Positions 27,365 to 36,062 of a stretch of 64,000 nt of DNA are shown here, piece after piece. The DNA is from Clostridiales bacterium CCNA10 (GTDB taxonomy: Bacteria > Bacillota > Clostridia > Oscillospirales > Oscillospiraceae). The notes under the pieces are model-generated. The model saw only the letters and a program-made list of their open reading frames with translations. It made no database searches and was not told where the DNA came from. The DNA lies in the NCBI GenBank assembly GCA_003573975.1, contig AP018533.1, positions 2,542,319-2,606,318 of the forward strand. The letters run 5' to 3'. Within the stretch, counting starts at the first letter, position 1. Each line of letters starts with the position of its first letter. The position numbers were made by a program, and so were the translations under genes.

Positions 27365-28884
27365 TATTCGACCGGCCCGCGTGGAAGAAAATCGTGGAGA
27401 TGATCGAGGACGGTGAGGTGGAGACCCTGATCGTCAAGGATCTCAGCCGGCTGGGACGGGAGTACCTGCAGGTGGGACAGCTGACGGAACTCTATTTTCC
27501 AGAGAAGGGCGTCCGGTTCATCGCAGTCAACGACGGAGTGGATTCCCTGGTGGAGAGCAGCAACGACTTCAACCCCATCCGCAACTGGGCCAACGAGCTC
27601 CACGCCAAGGACACCAGCAAAAAGGTGCGGGCCATCAAGCGGATGCAGGCGGAGCGCGGGGAGCGTTCTGGCTCCAAACCACCCTACGGCTACAAGAAGA
27701 AGGATCAGGACTCCAAGGAGATCGTACCAGATGAGGTGACTGCCCCTGTAATACGGCGGATCTTTGAACTGTGTGCCGCTGGGAAGGGGCCCAACCAGAT
27801 CGCCAGAATCCTGACCAGAGAGCAGATCCTGAACCCGACCAACCAGTACTACCAAGAAACTGGGAAAAACTGCAACCACCTGGACACGACCCGCCCATAT
27901 AGCTGGAGCGGCAAAACAGTAGCAAATATTCTGGAGAACATCGTCTACCTCGGCCACACGCTCTCACTGCAGCGAACAACGCTCTCCTACAAGAACAAAA
28001 AGCAGATCCGCAGACCAGAGAGTGAGCAGATCCTGGTGAAGAATACCCACGCTCCGCTGATATCTCAAGAGCTGTGGGACATCGTGCGGGATGTACGGGC
28101 ACATAAGCGCCGCCCGCCCAAGCACATGGAGGAACCTAACTTGTTCTCCGGCCTGGTCTACTGCTCCGACTGCGGACAGTATCTAACGCTCTGCCGGACG
28201 GAGAAGATGCGGGAGGATCAGTACTACTTCCGGTGTTCTACCTACGGCAAGAGAGGCAAGGATGCCTGTACACCCCATCAGATCCGAGAGGTAGACCTAA
28301 AGCAGATCGTGCTGGACGATCTGCGCAGAGTGACCCACTTCGCAAGGATGAAAGAACGGCAGTTCGCCCAGTACATCAATCAGAAAAACACCTTGGAACT
28401 GCGGCGGGAGATCAACCGTGTGCAGAAGGAGGTGGACGCCATGCGCCGCAGGAACGGGGAACTGAGCAACCTGTTCAAGCGGCTCTACGAGGACAACGTG
28501 CTGGGGCGGGTGACCAACGAGCAGTTCCGGATGCTCTCCGCCGACTACAATGCGGAGCAAAAGGAGCTGGAGTTCGCCATCCCAGCGAAGGAGGAGCAGT
28601 TGGAGCGGCTGAAAGCCTCAGTCGCCAATGTGGACGCCTTCATCGAGAAAGCCAAGCAGTACACTGCCATCGACGAACTGACGCCCCAGCTGCTGCGGCT
28701 GTTCATCCAGTGCATTGAGATCGGGGAGCGGTCGAAAAAGCACTCCCGCTCCGCTGGCCAGAGCGTTCGGATCGTGTACCGGGACATCGGCGCGCTGGAC
28801 ACGCCCATGTGGGAGGGCGACCACGCACCGTGCATGACCAAAGAAATCACAGAGAAAGAAGCAATCATCCGATTGCTGGCATGA
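27365..28884 (+). pseudogene. Large serine recombinase lacking its catalytic N-terminus
   Basis: From 27365 the frame reads FDRPAWKKIVEMIEDGEVET, LIVKDLSRLGREYLQVGQL, KPPYGYKKKDQDSKEIVPD, a zinc ribbon (VYCSDCGQYL and CSTYGKRGKDAC) and a coiled coil, ending in a basic tail: a normal large serine recombinase except that the first 60 or so residues, with the YSRLS-type catalytic serine, are absent. The sequence before FDRP belongs to the conjugative element and has no RBS-linked start; translation from any ATG there would give an inactive protein. The gene was therefore cut by the arrival, or by a recombination, of the conjugative element. It faces the chromosome. Confidence 0.85.
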
Positions 28885-28887
28885 AAA

Positions 28888-28923
28888 CACAGAGGCGGAC
28901 GGCTTCCGCCGTCCGCCTCTGTG
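28888..28923 (+). terminator. Perfect 16-bp hairpin after the truncated recombinase
   Basis: CACAGAGGCGGACGGC is repeated inverted after a TTCC loop. The T-run is weak, but the position 4 bases after the stop codon supports a terminator. Confidence 0.65.
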
Positions 28924-29250
28924 CCTGAAAATTCACCCGGTTCAGAAAATGTACCTATGGGAACCATCAGAAGTCGTGTCTTTCTTTTTTGGTTCCGGCG
29001 TCCAGAGGCCGCCTCCACCCCTCGGTATTTAAGCTCGGGCGAAGTAAATTCGCCCTGCGCCGCCGGCCAGAAGGCCGGTTATGCGCCTTTTCGGACCGGC
29101 TGCTTTCGGAACTGAGTCCGCATTTTTATCCGCATTTGCTCAAAAGAGCGACACACTTTTCAGTGTGTCGCTCTTTTGGATCATGGTATGCCGCGCCGGA
29201 GCGGGCGTCTCTTTGCTCCGGCGCTTTTTGTGCCCACACACAGGAAGGCA
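28924..29250. other. Intergenic stretch at the left edge of the chromosomal part
   Basis: No gene is supported. It contains short inverted words (GGCGAA/TTCGCC, GGCCGG/CCGGCC) and the terminator at 29142-29177. The boundary between mobile and core DNA should lie near here; no tRNA or obvious attachment repeat is visible. Confidence 0.5.
29142..29177. terminator. Bidirectional terminator after the GTPase-NYN gene
   Basis: AAAAGAGCGACACAC and its exact inverse (15-bp stem) around a six-base loop; the flanking A/T runs are part of the stem and permit use on both strands. Confidence 0.8.
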
Positions 29251-31947
29251 TCATCCATCCGCCTGCCGCCTGGCCCGCTCCATGGCTGCCTGGACCGGCC
29301 TGGAGGGTGCGGAACGGTTTTGCCGGGCCAGCAGCGCGGCGATCTGTCCGGCCGCCTGCTCCACCTCCGCGTGGAAGGCGGCGGCGGGAACACGCAAAGC
29401 TCCGTGACCCAGAATGATCATCTGCTCGGCGTTGTCCGAGGTAGCCACCCGCACCCGGTGCTTCTTCCGGCTGAGGGCATAGGTGGCCTTCTCAATATAG
29501 GCGTCCGCTGTCTCAGCCTCCTTGGTGTACACCACATAGATGTTGTGATAGCGGGACACCTCGCCCACACCCCGGGGGACCTTATAGGCGTCAAAGACCA
29601 GGATGATCTCACAGCGGCGATACCCCTGGTAGTTGCTCAAAATATCCATGAGCCGCTGGCGGGCGGCGCCCAGATTGTCCTGGGAGATGGCCTTCAGCTC
29701 GTCCCAGGCGAAGATGATGTTATAGCCGTCCACCAGCAGGTACTCCGGGCCCAGCTCCTGAGGTGAGAGGATGGTCTGCCGCTCCGGGAGCTCGTCCCGC
29801 TTCCGGGGCTTGGGCTGTGGGCGGAGATCCCGGCGCTGGATGGGGCCGTAGGTCCGCTCAAAGATGGCCTTCAGCTCCTCGTCGGCCTCCAGCGAGCCGG
29901 AGTACACCGAACCCCGGCGTGGGAGTGCGGGACCGGGGGCAGCCTCCTGCTCCGGAGCCTCCCAAGACAGGCCGCTGTCCACGTGCATATAGTCCCGGAC
30001 CTGGTCCCAGCGGACCACGAAGCCCGCCCCGTGGCCGCAGAACACGGAGTCGGCGGGGTTGTCCGCATCCCGGTCGCTGTCATAGCCCGCGGCGGCGATG
30101 ACAGCCTCCGGATCGTGGCAGGGACGGTATCCGGCGGGGACGCAGGACAGCCGCCCCCTCCCCCGGGTATAGGCCGCCACCTGGACAGCGTAGTCCCCCA
30201 CCTCCGACACCGGGACGGAGCCGGAGATCAGAGTCATCTCCCCCAGAGGCTCCGGCGGCTGGCAGGCGCCCCCCATCCGCTGGATGTCCGCCATGGCCCG
30301 GCCCACCTGGTCGGCGGGCACCTCCAGGCGCAGGTCGTACCAGGGCTCCAGCAGAATGCTCCGGGCGCACTTGAGCCCCTGTCGCACCGCCCGGTAGGTG
30401 GCCTGGCGGAAATCGCCCCCCTCGGTGTGCTTCACATGGGCCCGACCGGCCACCAGCGTGATCCTCATGTCGGTGATGGGCGCGCCGGTAAGCACTCCCC
30501 GGTGCTCCTTCTCCGCCAGGTGGGTGAGGATCAGCCGCTGCCAGTTCCGGTCCAGCTGGTCCTCGGAGCAGGCGGCGTCAAAGCGCAGGCCGCTGCCCGG
30601 CTCCCCCGGCTCCAACAGCAGATGGACCTCGGCGTAGTGGCGCAGGGGCTCAAAGTGGCCCACCCCCTCCACCGGCTCCAGAATAGTCTCCTTATAGAGG
30701 ACGCTGCCCGCACCTAAGGCAGCCTCCAATCCAAAGCGCTCCCAGATCAGGCGGCGCAGGACCTCCAGCTGCACTTGGCCCATGAGCTGGAGGCGAATCT
30801 CCCGGGCGGTCTCGTCCCAGGTGATGTGGAGCTGCGGGTCCTCCTCCTCCAGCTGGCCCAGCTGGCGCAGTGCGGTGTGAACGTTGGCCCCCTCCGGAAG
30901 GCACACCTGATAGGACAGCACCGGCTCCAGCAGCGGGACGGAGGCCTCCGGCTCCACCCCCAGGCCCTGGCCGGGATAGGTATGACTCAAGCCCGCAACA
31001 GCGCACACCTCCCCCGCCGGGACGGTCTCCGCCAGACGGTACTGGGGGCCGGAGTACAGGCGCAGCTGGTCAGCCTTCTCCTCCCAGAGCGGCCCGGCCG
31101 TCTCCCGGCCGCCGGGCCGGCGGTTGGTGAGGAGGGCCTTCACCCGGAGGCTGCCCCCTGTGACCTTCAGATAGGTGAGCCGAGCCCCCTGGGGGTCCCG
31201 GGCGATCTTAAAGACCTTTGCACCGAACTCCTGGGGGTACAGGGGCGGGACGGCATACCGCCCGATGCCCTGGAGCAGTTCCGCCACGCCGTCCAGCTTC
31301 AGCGCCGAACCGAACCAGCAGGGAAACACCTTCCGGTGGCGAATGAGTGAGATCACATCCCCGTCATCCAGGTTCCCCTCTTCCAGATACTTCTCCAAAA
31401 TACCGTCGTCGCACAGGGCGGCACTTTCCTCCCAGTCCGAGGCAGAGAAGTCCACACAGCCTCCGCTGAGCCGGCTGCGCAGCTGCTCCAGCAGGGCGGC
31501 CCGGTCCGTGCCCGCCAGGTCCATCTTGTTGACGAACAGGAAGGTGGGGATGTGGTACCGGGCCAGCAGCCGCCACAGGGTGGCGGTGTGCCCCTGAACG
31601 CCGTCTGTGCCGCTGATAACCAGAATGGCGTAATCCAGCACCTGGAGGGTGCGCTCCATCTCGCTGGAGAAGTCCACATGGCCCGGTGTGTCCAGCAGGG
31701 TCAGGTCCAGGCCGTCCAAAGACAGGCGGGCCTGTTTGGAGAAAATGGTGATGCCCCGCTCCCGCTCCTGAGCGTCGGTGTCCAAAAAGGCGTCCCGGTG
31801 GTCCACCCGTCCCAGGCGGCGCAGCTGGCCGCTCTCATAGAGCAGCGCCTCCGACAGGGTGGTCTTGCCCGCATCCACATGGGCAAGCAGACCAGCACAA
31901 ATGCGTTTGAGCATTTTTTTCTCTGGCTCATCCCCCATCACTTTCAC
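29251..31947 (-). CDS. TetM/EF-G-like translational GTPase fused to a YacP/Rae1-like NYN ribonuclease domain
   Basis: 898 residues. Residues about 15-640 have the layout of ribosomal protection proteins: [47 protein letters not shown], then EF-G domains II-V including a RAYHD-like position replaced by other text and the DLRLEVPADQVGRAMADIQR fold. After a linker of about 90 residues, residues 735-870 are a complete NYN/PIN-like domain: LLVDGYNIIFAWDEL, RLMDILSNYQGYR, ILVFDAYKVP, YTKEAETADAYIEK, VATSDNAEQMIILGHGA. This is the YacP/Rae1 family, whose B. subtilis member is a ribosome-associated endoribonuclease cutting mRNA at the A site. I infer a ribosome-acting GTPase that brings its own nuclease. 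Start is a GTG at 31947; ATGs at 31938 and 31914 are alternatives. It is monocistronic, with a terminator after it. Confidence 0.88.
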   Translation of the reverse strand: MKVMGDEPEKKMLKRICAGLLAHVDAGKTTLSEALLYESGQLRRLGRVDHRDAFLDTDAQERERGITIFSKQARLSLDGLDLTLLDTPGHVDFSSEMERTLQVLDYAILVISGTDGVQGHTATLWRLLARYHIPTFLFVNKMDLAGTDRAALLEQLRSRLSGGCVDFSASDWEESAALCDDGILEKYLEEGNLDDGDVISLIRHRKVFPCWFGSALKLDGVAELLQGIGRYAVPPLYPQEFGAKVFKIARDPQGARLTYLKVTGGSLRVKALLTNRRPGGRETAGPLWEEKADQLRLYSGPQYRLAETVPAGEVCAVAGLSHTYPGQGLGVEPEASVPLLEPVLSYQVCLPEGANVHTALRQLGQLEEEDPQLHITWDETAREIRLQLMGQVQLEVLRRLIWERFGLEAALGAGSVLYKETILEPVEGVGHFEPLRHYAEVHLLLEPGEPGSGLRFDAACSEDQLDRNWQRLILTHLAEKEHRGVLTGAPITDMRITLVAGRAHVKHTEGGDFRQATYRAVRQGLKCARSILLEPWYDLRLEVPADQVGRAMADIQRMGGACQPPEPLGEMTLISGSVPVSEVGDYAVQVAAYTRGRGRLSCVPAGYRPCHDPEAVIAAAGYDSDRDADNPADSVFCGHGAGFVVRWDQVRDYMHVDSGLSWEAPEQEAAPGPALPRRGSVYSGSLEADEELKAIFERTYGPIQRRDLRPQPKPRKRDELPERQTILSPQELGPEYLLVDGYNIIFAWDELKAISQDNLGAARQRLMDILSNYQGYRRCEIILVFDAYKVPRGVGEVSRYHNIYVVYTKEAETADAYIEKATYALSRKKHRVRVATSDNAEQMIILGHGALRVPAAAFHAEVEQAAGQIAALLARQNRSAPSRPVQAAMERARRQADG

Positions 31948-32656
31948 TTCCCATCTTAGAAAAGATATACGCGTATTTATTGAAAAATTATAACACAGGA
32001 AAAATCATCAGTCGATAGATATTTTCCCAAAAAGCGTGGGATAACACCTCCAAAACCAGGGTCTTTCTGCAAAATCTCATCGAGTTTAAGGATCATAGAA
32101 TCGCACTTTTCCATGGACGCCAGCATAAAGGAGCGAACCAATACAAACCGAAACACCCACAGGCTGACGGATTGCTTTTTCCACTTTTGGTTTTCTTAAG
32201 AACTGTCATCGGTGGACCAGAACGCCAATTCCCCACAGTCCACGCCCTCCATATTTCAAAAACAGAGACCGATCGTGTTCCCGTATCTCCGCAGATGAAA
32301 AAATAATCCGATCGGCGAATACAAATTAAACGAAATTTCTTTTCGTTACTCCGTTAAGCACTCTTGCGAATCTGACTCCGTAGGAGGGAGAATGTTTTGT
32401 TTCTCTATACATTTTTCCAAAATCCAGCTTTGATGATCGGATCTGCGCAGAGGTCAAACAAAATGATGGGTTGCTTGTATTGGATCCAGAGCAAATCATG
32501 TGCTAGGACAGCTGCATATAAATGGTGTGGTTTACAGATCAGCCGCTGGATAACGGTTTTCGTTATACGCAGAAACCCCCATCTAACTTCCTGTTAAGAG
32601 TTAGATGGGAGTTTCTTTTTTTGCTGCTAAGGATAATCTCCTTCGCTGATGTAATC
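31948..32656. other. 700-base gene-free stretch with a terminator hairpin
   Basis: No coding frame with RBS or protein-like content. Lower GC than the flanks. A hairpin near 32573-32612 (CCCATCTAACT/AGTTAGATGGG, extended by AAAC/GTTT) followed by TTTCTTTTTTT is a good + strand terminator, but no gene upstream of it on that strand is intact, so the stretch is probably the remains of a lost gene at the edge of the accessory block. Confidence 0.55.
32573..32622 (+). terminator. Orphan rho-independent terminator
   Basis: 15-bp imperfect stem with an eight-base loop and a T-rich tail on the + strand; no intact gene precedes it. Confidence 0.65.
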
Positions 32657-33538
32657 TCAGTTATGGCTCACTGGATGGAAAAGGGGTTCCCCCCTTAGAG
32701 CCCGAACTACCTCTTCTGCAGCACTTTTCAGCAAGGTATGCATGGCCGTTTCCGAATACCATGCGCAGTGGGGTGTGAGAATGATCTGCTCCTGCCCCAA
32801 CAGAGGAGCATCCGGCCGAACAGGCTCCTCATTGAGCACATCCAGTGCTGCCCCGGCTAGATGGCCGCTCAGCACTGCTTCTCGCAGGGCCTGTTCGTCT
32901 ACCAGAGGCCCCCCAGCAGTATTGATGAGAATGGCCCCCGGCTTCATCTGACTCAGGGTTTCCCGATTAATCATATGTTTGGTGTATCGGTTCAGAGGGG
33001 CATGCAGGGAGAGAAAATCGCTATCCTGCAGAACCTTCTCCTGGGGCAGCAGATGGATTCCATATTTGGCAACCTCCTGCTCTGTCACACCCGGATCGCA
33101 ACCTATGATGTCCATGTCGAACACCTTAGCCTTCCGGGCTACCGCCCGAGCAATATTGCCACAGCCCACCAGTCCTAATGTCTTGCCATGAATGGTGTCG
33201 GAAGGCTTGGTAATGGCGTAGTCCCACTCGCCCCGCTGGACCATTCGCTCCAGCACACAGAATTTCTTGGCGCTGGCCAGCAGTAGAAGTATCACATAAT
33301 CTGAAACCTCCTCAATGCAATATAGGATGACGGGGCCGTCATCAAAGATGGTTTCTCCCAATACAGCACCATTTTTGCGGAGAATGTGATACTCCAGAAT
33401 CAGGTCGAACTTTACTTCGATGATAGCTTCGATGGGGATCGGTCTCGGTTCACCACTCAGAAGCGAGCTGTCATATTCCATCAGGATTTTGCGTGCAATA
33501 GCTTCAACTGTCTCCAAGCGAATTCGCGGAACTGACAC
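32657..33538 (-). CDS. In-frame chimera: ImmA/IrrE-type N-terminus joined to a 2-hydroxyacid dehydrogenase C-terminus
   Basis: 293 residues from a GTG start with a G-rich RBS. Residues 1-73 (RIRLETVEAIARKILMEY...IEAIIEVKFDLILEYHI...GETIFDDGPVILY) are the N-terminal part of an ImmA/IrrE metalloprotease as expected beside an Xre regulator; the HExxH active site is missing. From residue 74 (CIEEVSDYVILLLLASAKK) the protein is the NAD-binding domain and C-terminus of a D-isomer 2-hydroxyacid dehydrogenase: GLVGCGNIARAVARK, CDPGVTEQEV, NEEP and TPHCAWYSE. The usual catalytic Arg of NTARG is Gly here (NTAGGPLVDE). The frame is intact through the joint. Probably a deletion product without either original activity; NAD binding may survive. 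Confidence 0.8.
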   Translation of the reverse strand: MSVPRIRLETVEAIARKILMEYDSSLLSGEPRPIPIEAIIEVKFDLILEYHILRKNGAVLGETIFDDGPVILYCIEEVSDYVILLLLASAKKFCVLERMVQRGEWDYAITKPSDTIHGKTLGLVGCGNIARAVARKAKVFDMDIIGCDPGVTEQEVAKYGIHLLPQEKVLQDSDFLSLHAPLNRYTKHMINRETLSQMKPGAILINTAGGPLVDEQALREAVLSGHLAGAALDVLNEEPVRPDAPLLGQEQIILTPHCAWYSETAMHTLLKSAAEEVVRALRGEPLFHPVSHN

Positions 33539-33550
33539 CGTAGGCCCCCC

Positions 33551-33910
33551 TTATCGCGGTCGATTTTTCATTTGCTCAATGAATGCCTGCCATTCCTCGT
33601 CGGTGGCATTCACATCTTTAGAAACACGAAGTGCTGCACGAACGATATCCTTTTGCATGATATACTCTGGTAGATCGGCAGAAATCCTATTCCGAGACTT
33701 TGCAGCTAAGTCAAGCAGCCTTTCATGTTCGGTTTTGCTGAGATCCAGATAGCGAGATATCCGTTCTACAAAATCACCTTCTGGTGCGGGACGACGGCTC
33801 TGCTCAACATCACTGAGATACCCACATGCAATACCAAGATGCTTTGCGGTTTCTCGCAGCGTTAGCCTAAGTTCTTTACGCTTTGCAGAGATAAACGCTC
33901 CAAAAGTCAT
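33551..33910 (-). CDS. XRE-family regulator (ImmR-like)
   Basis: 119 residues starting MTFGAFISAKRKELRLTLRE, with an N-terminal HTH (ETAKHLGIACGYLSDVEQSR) and a C-terminal helical region. AGGAGGCAAG lies before the ATG at 33910. It is 12 bases upstream of the ImmA-like frame; in phage and ICE systems this pair is repressor plus anti-repressor protease. Here the protease has lost its active site, so the repressor could not be relieved by it. No mobile-element core genes remain next to it. Confidence 0.85.
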   Translation of the reverse strand: MTFGAFISAKRKELRLTLRETAKHLGIACGYLSDVEQSRRPAPEGDFVERISRYLDLSKTEHERLLDLAAKSRNRISADLPEYIMQKDIVRAALRVSKDVNATDEEWQAFIEQMKNRPR

Positions 33911-33997
33911 GGTGACTTGCCTCCTGTTATTGAGGGTGTTCGCTGTGCAGCGAACTCTTAATTTCATTATAGTCAGAACAGGTGTTCTATTCAATGG

Positions 33998-34048
33998 CAA
34001 AAAAAGAGTTCCCCGCAAGGTGTTAAAATTCTTTAACACCTTGCGGGG
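33998..34048 (-). terminator. Terminator of the WYL regulator gene
   Basis: CCCCGCAAGGTGTTAAA and its perfect inverse (17-bp stem, four-base loop), followed on the minus strand by CTCTTTTTTT. It begins 5 bases after the stop codon. Confidence 0.9.
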
Positions 34049-34052
34049 GTTC

Positions 34053-35009
34053 TCATATAAATGTACGAGCGATATCCTGCATTTTATCTACACAGGATTG
34101 GGGTGACAAAATTCGTATTTTTCCCATAAACTTAAATACCCACCCATAAAAGGTTCCGCTGGGGTTGACTTCAATTATCACTGTAAAGTGGGTATCATCA
34201 TATGGAGATATCTCGATGTCTTCACCATAATGGTCAATGATGACCCGCATCAGCTCATTGGAACAGAGAAGTTTGACCTGCTCTGAATGCTCTGCCGCAA
34301 ACATATCAACCATTTTGTTCGTATAGGCGGCTACATCAAAATCAGGCATTGGCTGGAACTTGGAATCCAACGGCTCCACGCTGGTCAGACGATCCACACG
34401 AAAATGGGCAATTCCCTTATGCTTATGAGAGTAACCAATCAAATAATAATGGTCGTTCTTCCACTCCAAAGCATAGGGGTCCAGAATATAGAGATATCCA
34501 TCGTGTTTCAGGATTTTCTTTTTCTCTGGCGTGTATTCATAGTATTGGAAACTGATTTGGTGTTGATCCAAGATAGCAGTCTGAATGCTATCAATGATGT
34601 AATAGACCTTTTCGTTATGCGGTTTCACACGGCTGGAGAGGCTGGCCAACCTTTGGAGCTGTTCCGCCTGTTGGACGCTGGTCAACCGTCCCAGCTTTTG
34701 AATTAGTGCCTGAGATTTTTTCGCAGAGATCACCTTGGAGGATGCCACGGCATCTACAAGCATCTTCAGCTCAGGATATTCAAAAATCCGGCTGCCAATG
34801 AAATACCTGTTTTGCGTGCTTTTGATTTGGACGATATCAATTCCTGCGGTGTCCAGCGCATCCAAGTCAGTATAGACAGTTTGACGCACAGATGGAATCC
34901 CTTTGCTTTTGAGGTGCTCTATCATCTCCGATACTGTAACCGCATGTGCTTCATCGGTTTGCTGATAAAGAAACCGCAGCAGTTCAATGATACGGATATT
35001 ACTCTGCAT
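34053..35009 (-). CDS. WYL-domain transcriptional regulator
   Basis: 318 residues starting MQSNIRIIELLRFLYQQTDE. N-terminal winged helix (VTVSEMIEHLKSKGIPSVRQ, TVYTDLDALDTAGIDI), a middle WYL fold (HQISFQYYEYTPEKKKIL... YALEWKNDHYYLIGYSHKHK and FRVDRLTSVE) and a C-terminal WCX-like region. Such proteins sense a ligand through the WYL fold and often control stress, phage-defence or accessory operons. AGGGAGG precedes the ATG at 35009. It is downstream of the accessory operon on the same strand, with a strong terminator after it. No defence effector gene is next to it in the window. Confidence 0.88.
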   Translation of the reverse strand: MQSNIRIIELLRFLYQQTDEAHAVTVSEMIEHLKSKGIPSVRQTVYTDLDALDTAGIDIVQIKSTQNRYFIGSRIFEYPELKMLVDAVASSKVISAKKSQALIQKLGRLTSVQQAEQLQRLASLSSRVKPHNEKVYYIIDSIQTAILDQHQISFQYYEYTPEKKKILKHDGYLYILDPYALEWKNDHYYLIGYSHKHKGIAHFRVDRLTSVEPLDSKFQPMPDFDVAAYTNKMVDMFAAEHSEQVKLLCSNELMRVIIDHYGEDIEISPYDDTHFTVIIEVNPSGTFYGWVFKFMGKIRILSPQSCVDKMQDIARTFI

Positions 35010-35131
35010 TGTGATCACCTCCCTAAATAGCGTTTGGAATTCTTCAAATCATACGACTTTTCCCTTTGCCCAGCGGTCTCCCGAGGTATATTTCCCCATG
35101 TTGATGTCCAGCACTCCTCTGGGCAGATAGA

Positions 35132-35998
35132 TTATTCCTTCTTTTCCGGGAACAGATTCCACCGGAACGCCAGCTCTTTCTGGACAAACTCTTTCGGCAG
35201 GCCGCGGGGGTTGGCGATGAGATACCATACCCGGAAAGTGCGCTTCGCCGGGTCTGTTTCCTGACGGAAGAGCTGATAGCCCGCCTCATCCTCCTGTGTC
35301 CATTGTCCTGTATGCCGTTTAGCCTGCACAAAGGGTTCCACCACCTGATCCAGCTCCTCTCTGGTGCGGCTTGAGGCCCAGGCGTAATCCACATCATTGG
35401 CGTGGGAGAGGTGGAACAACATCGAGCCCATCCCGTCCTTTGCCTTGTACTCCGGCGTTTCGCACAATTCTACCTGACGACGGTATTCCACCAGCTGTTC
35501 CGGTGTTCCGTATCTCTCTACCATCTGCTCATCCACATGAATGCGCCAGCTGTAATCTTCCGGTCGGATAAAGGGGGCGCAGACTGACTGGAGCGTCCCC
35601 GCAGGGTCCGCCTCAAAGCAGTCGATAAAATCGAGGTAGTGGGCTTTGACCAGAGGGATAAAAGTATCCAGCAGCGCGGTGTTCAACCGCAGATCCTCTG
35701 TCAGCATCTGAAAGCGGAGGCCACCCGCAGGAGATTCCATATCAAAGGCATAGAGAAGGTCATTCCCCAGTTTAATGGTACAGCTGAACCCCACCTCCAC
35801 ATTTCCATGGCGGATTTCATAGTCAAGGTAGTTGTAGCGGCTCCGTTCAAACCAGATCAGGTAGGTCAGGCCATTTTTGGTTCTCTTTTTGAAATCGCCC
35901 TTTTTCAGACGCTTCCAGCCCTTTTCCTCCAGGCCGAGTCCATTCCACAGGTGGTCCAGGACTTCTGTATAGATGTCGGCAGGATGCTTTTGCTCCAT
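35132..35998 (-). CDS. Hypothetical protein
   Basis: 288 residues starting MEQKHPADIYTEVLDHLWNG. I do not recognise a family. The first 90 residues (GWKRLKKGDFKKRTKNGLTY, IWFERSRYNYLDYEIRHGNV) look like an alpha/beta domain of the DUF4304 kind but the match is weak; the C-terminal half has a FRVWYLIANPRGLPKEFV stretch. GGAGGTGAATACG precedes the ATG at 35998. It is separated by 120 bases from the WYL gene and 65 bases from the DUF3849 gene; all are in one direction. Confidence 0.65.
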   Translation of the reverse strand: MEQKHPADIYTEVLDHLWNGLGLEEKGWKRLKKGDFKKRTKNGLTYLIWFERSRYNYLDYEIRHGNVEVGFSCTIKLGNDLLYAFDMESPAGGLRFQMLTEDLRLNTALLDTFIPLVKAHYLDFIDCFEADPAGTLQSVCAPFIRPEDYSWRIHVDEQMVERYGTPEQLVEYRRQVELCETPEYKAKDGMGSMLFHLSHANDVDYAWASSRTREELDQVVEPFVQAKRHTGQWTQEDEAGYQLFRQETDPAKRTFRVWYLIANPRGLPKEFVQKELAFRWNLFPEKKE

Positions 35999-36062
35999 CG
36001 TATTCACCTCCAGTCAGAGCTTTATTAGTAATCAAGTATACAAAGTTCCTCTTATCTTCTGC

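Noticed and set aside
29983-30717. A 244-codon + strand frame over the GTPase-NYN gene
   Set aside because: Shadow frame in high-GC coding sequence; the minus strand carries the clear GTPase and NYN motifs.
32397-32597. A 66-codon frame in the gap near 32.4 kb
   Set aside because: The start follows a GGAGG-like sequence but the product has no protein-like pattern, and the terminator overlaps its end; too weak to call.
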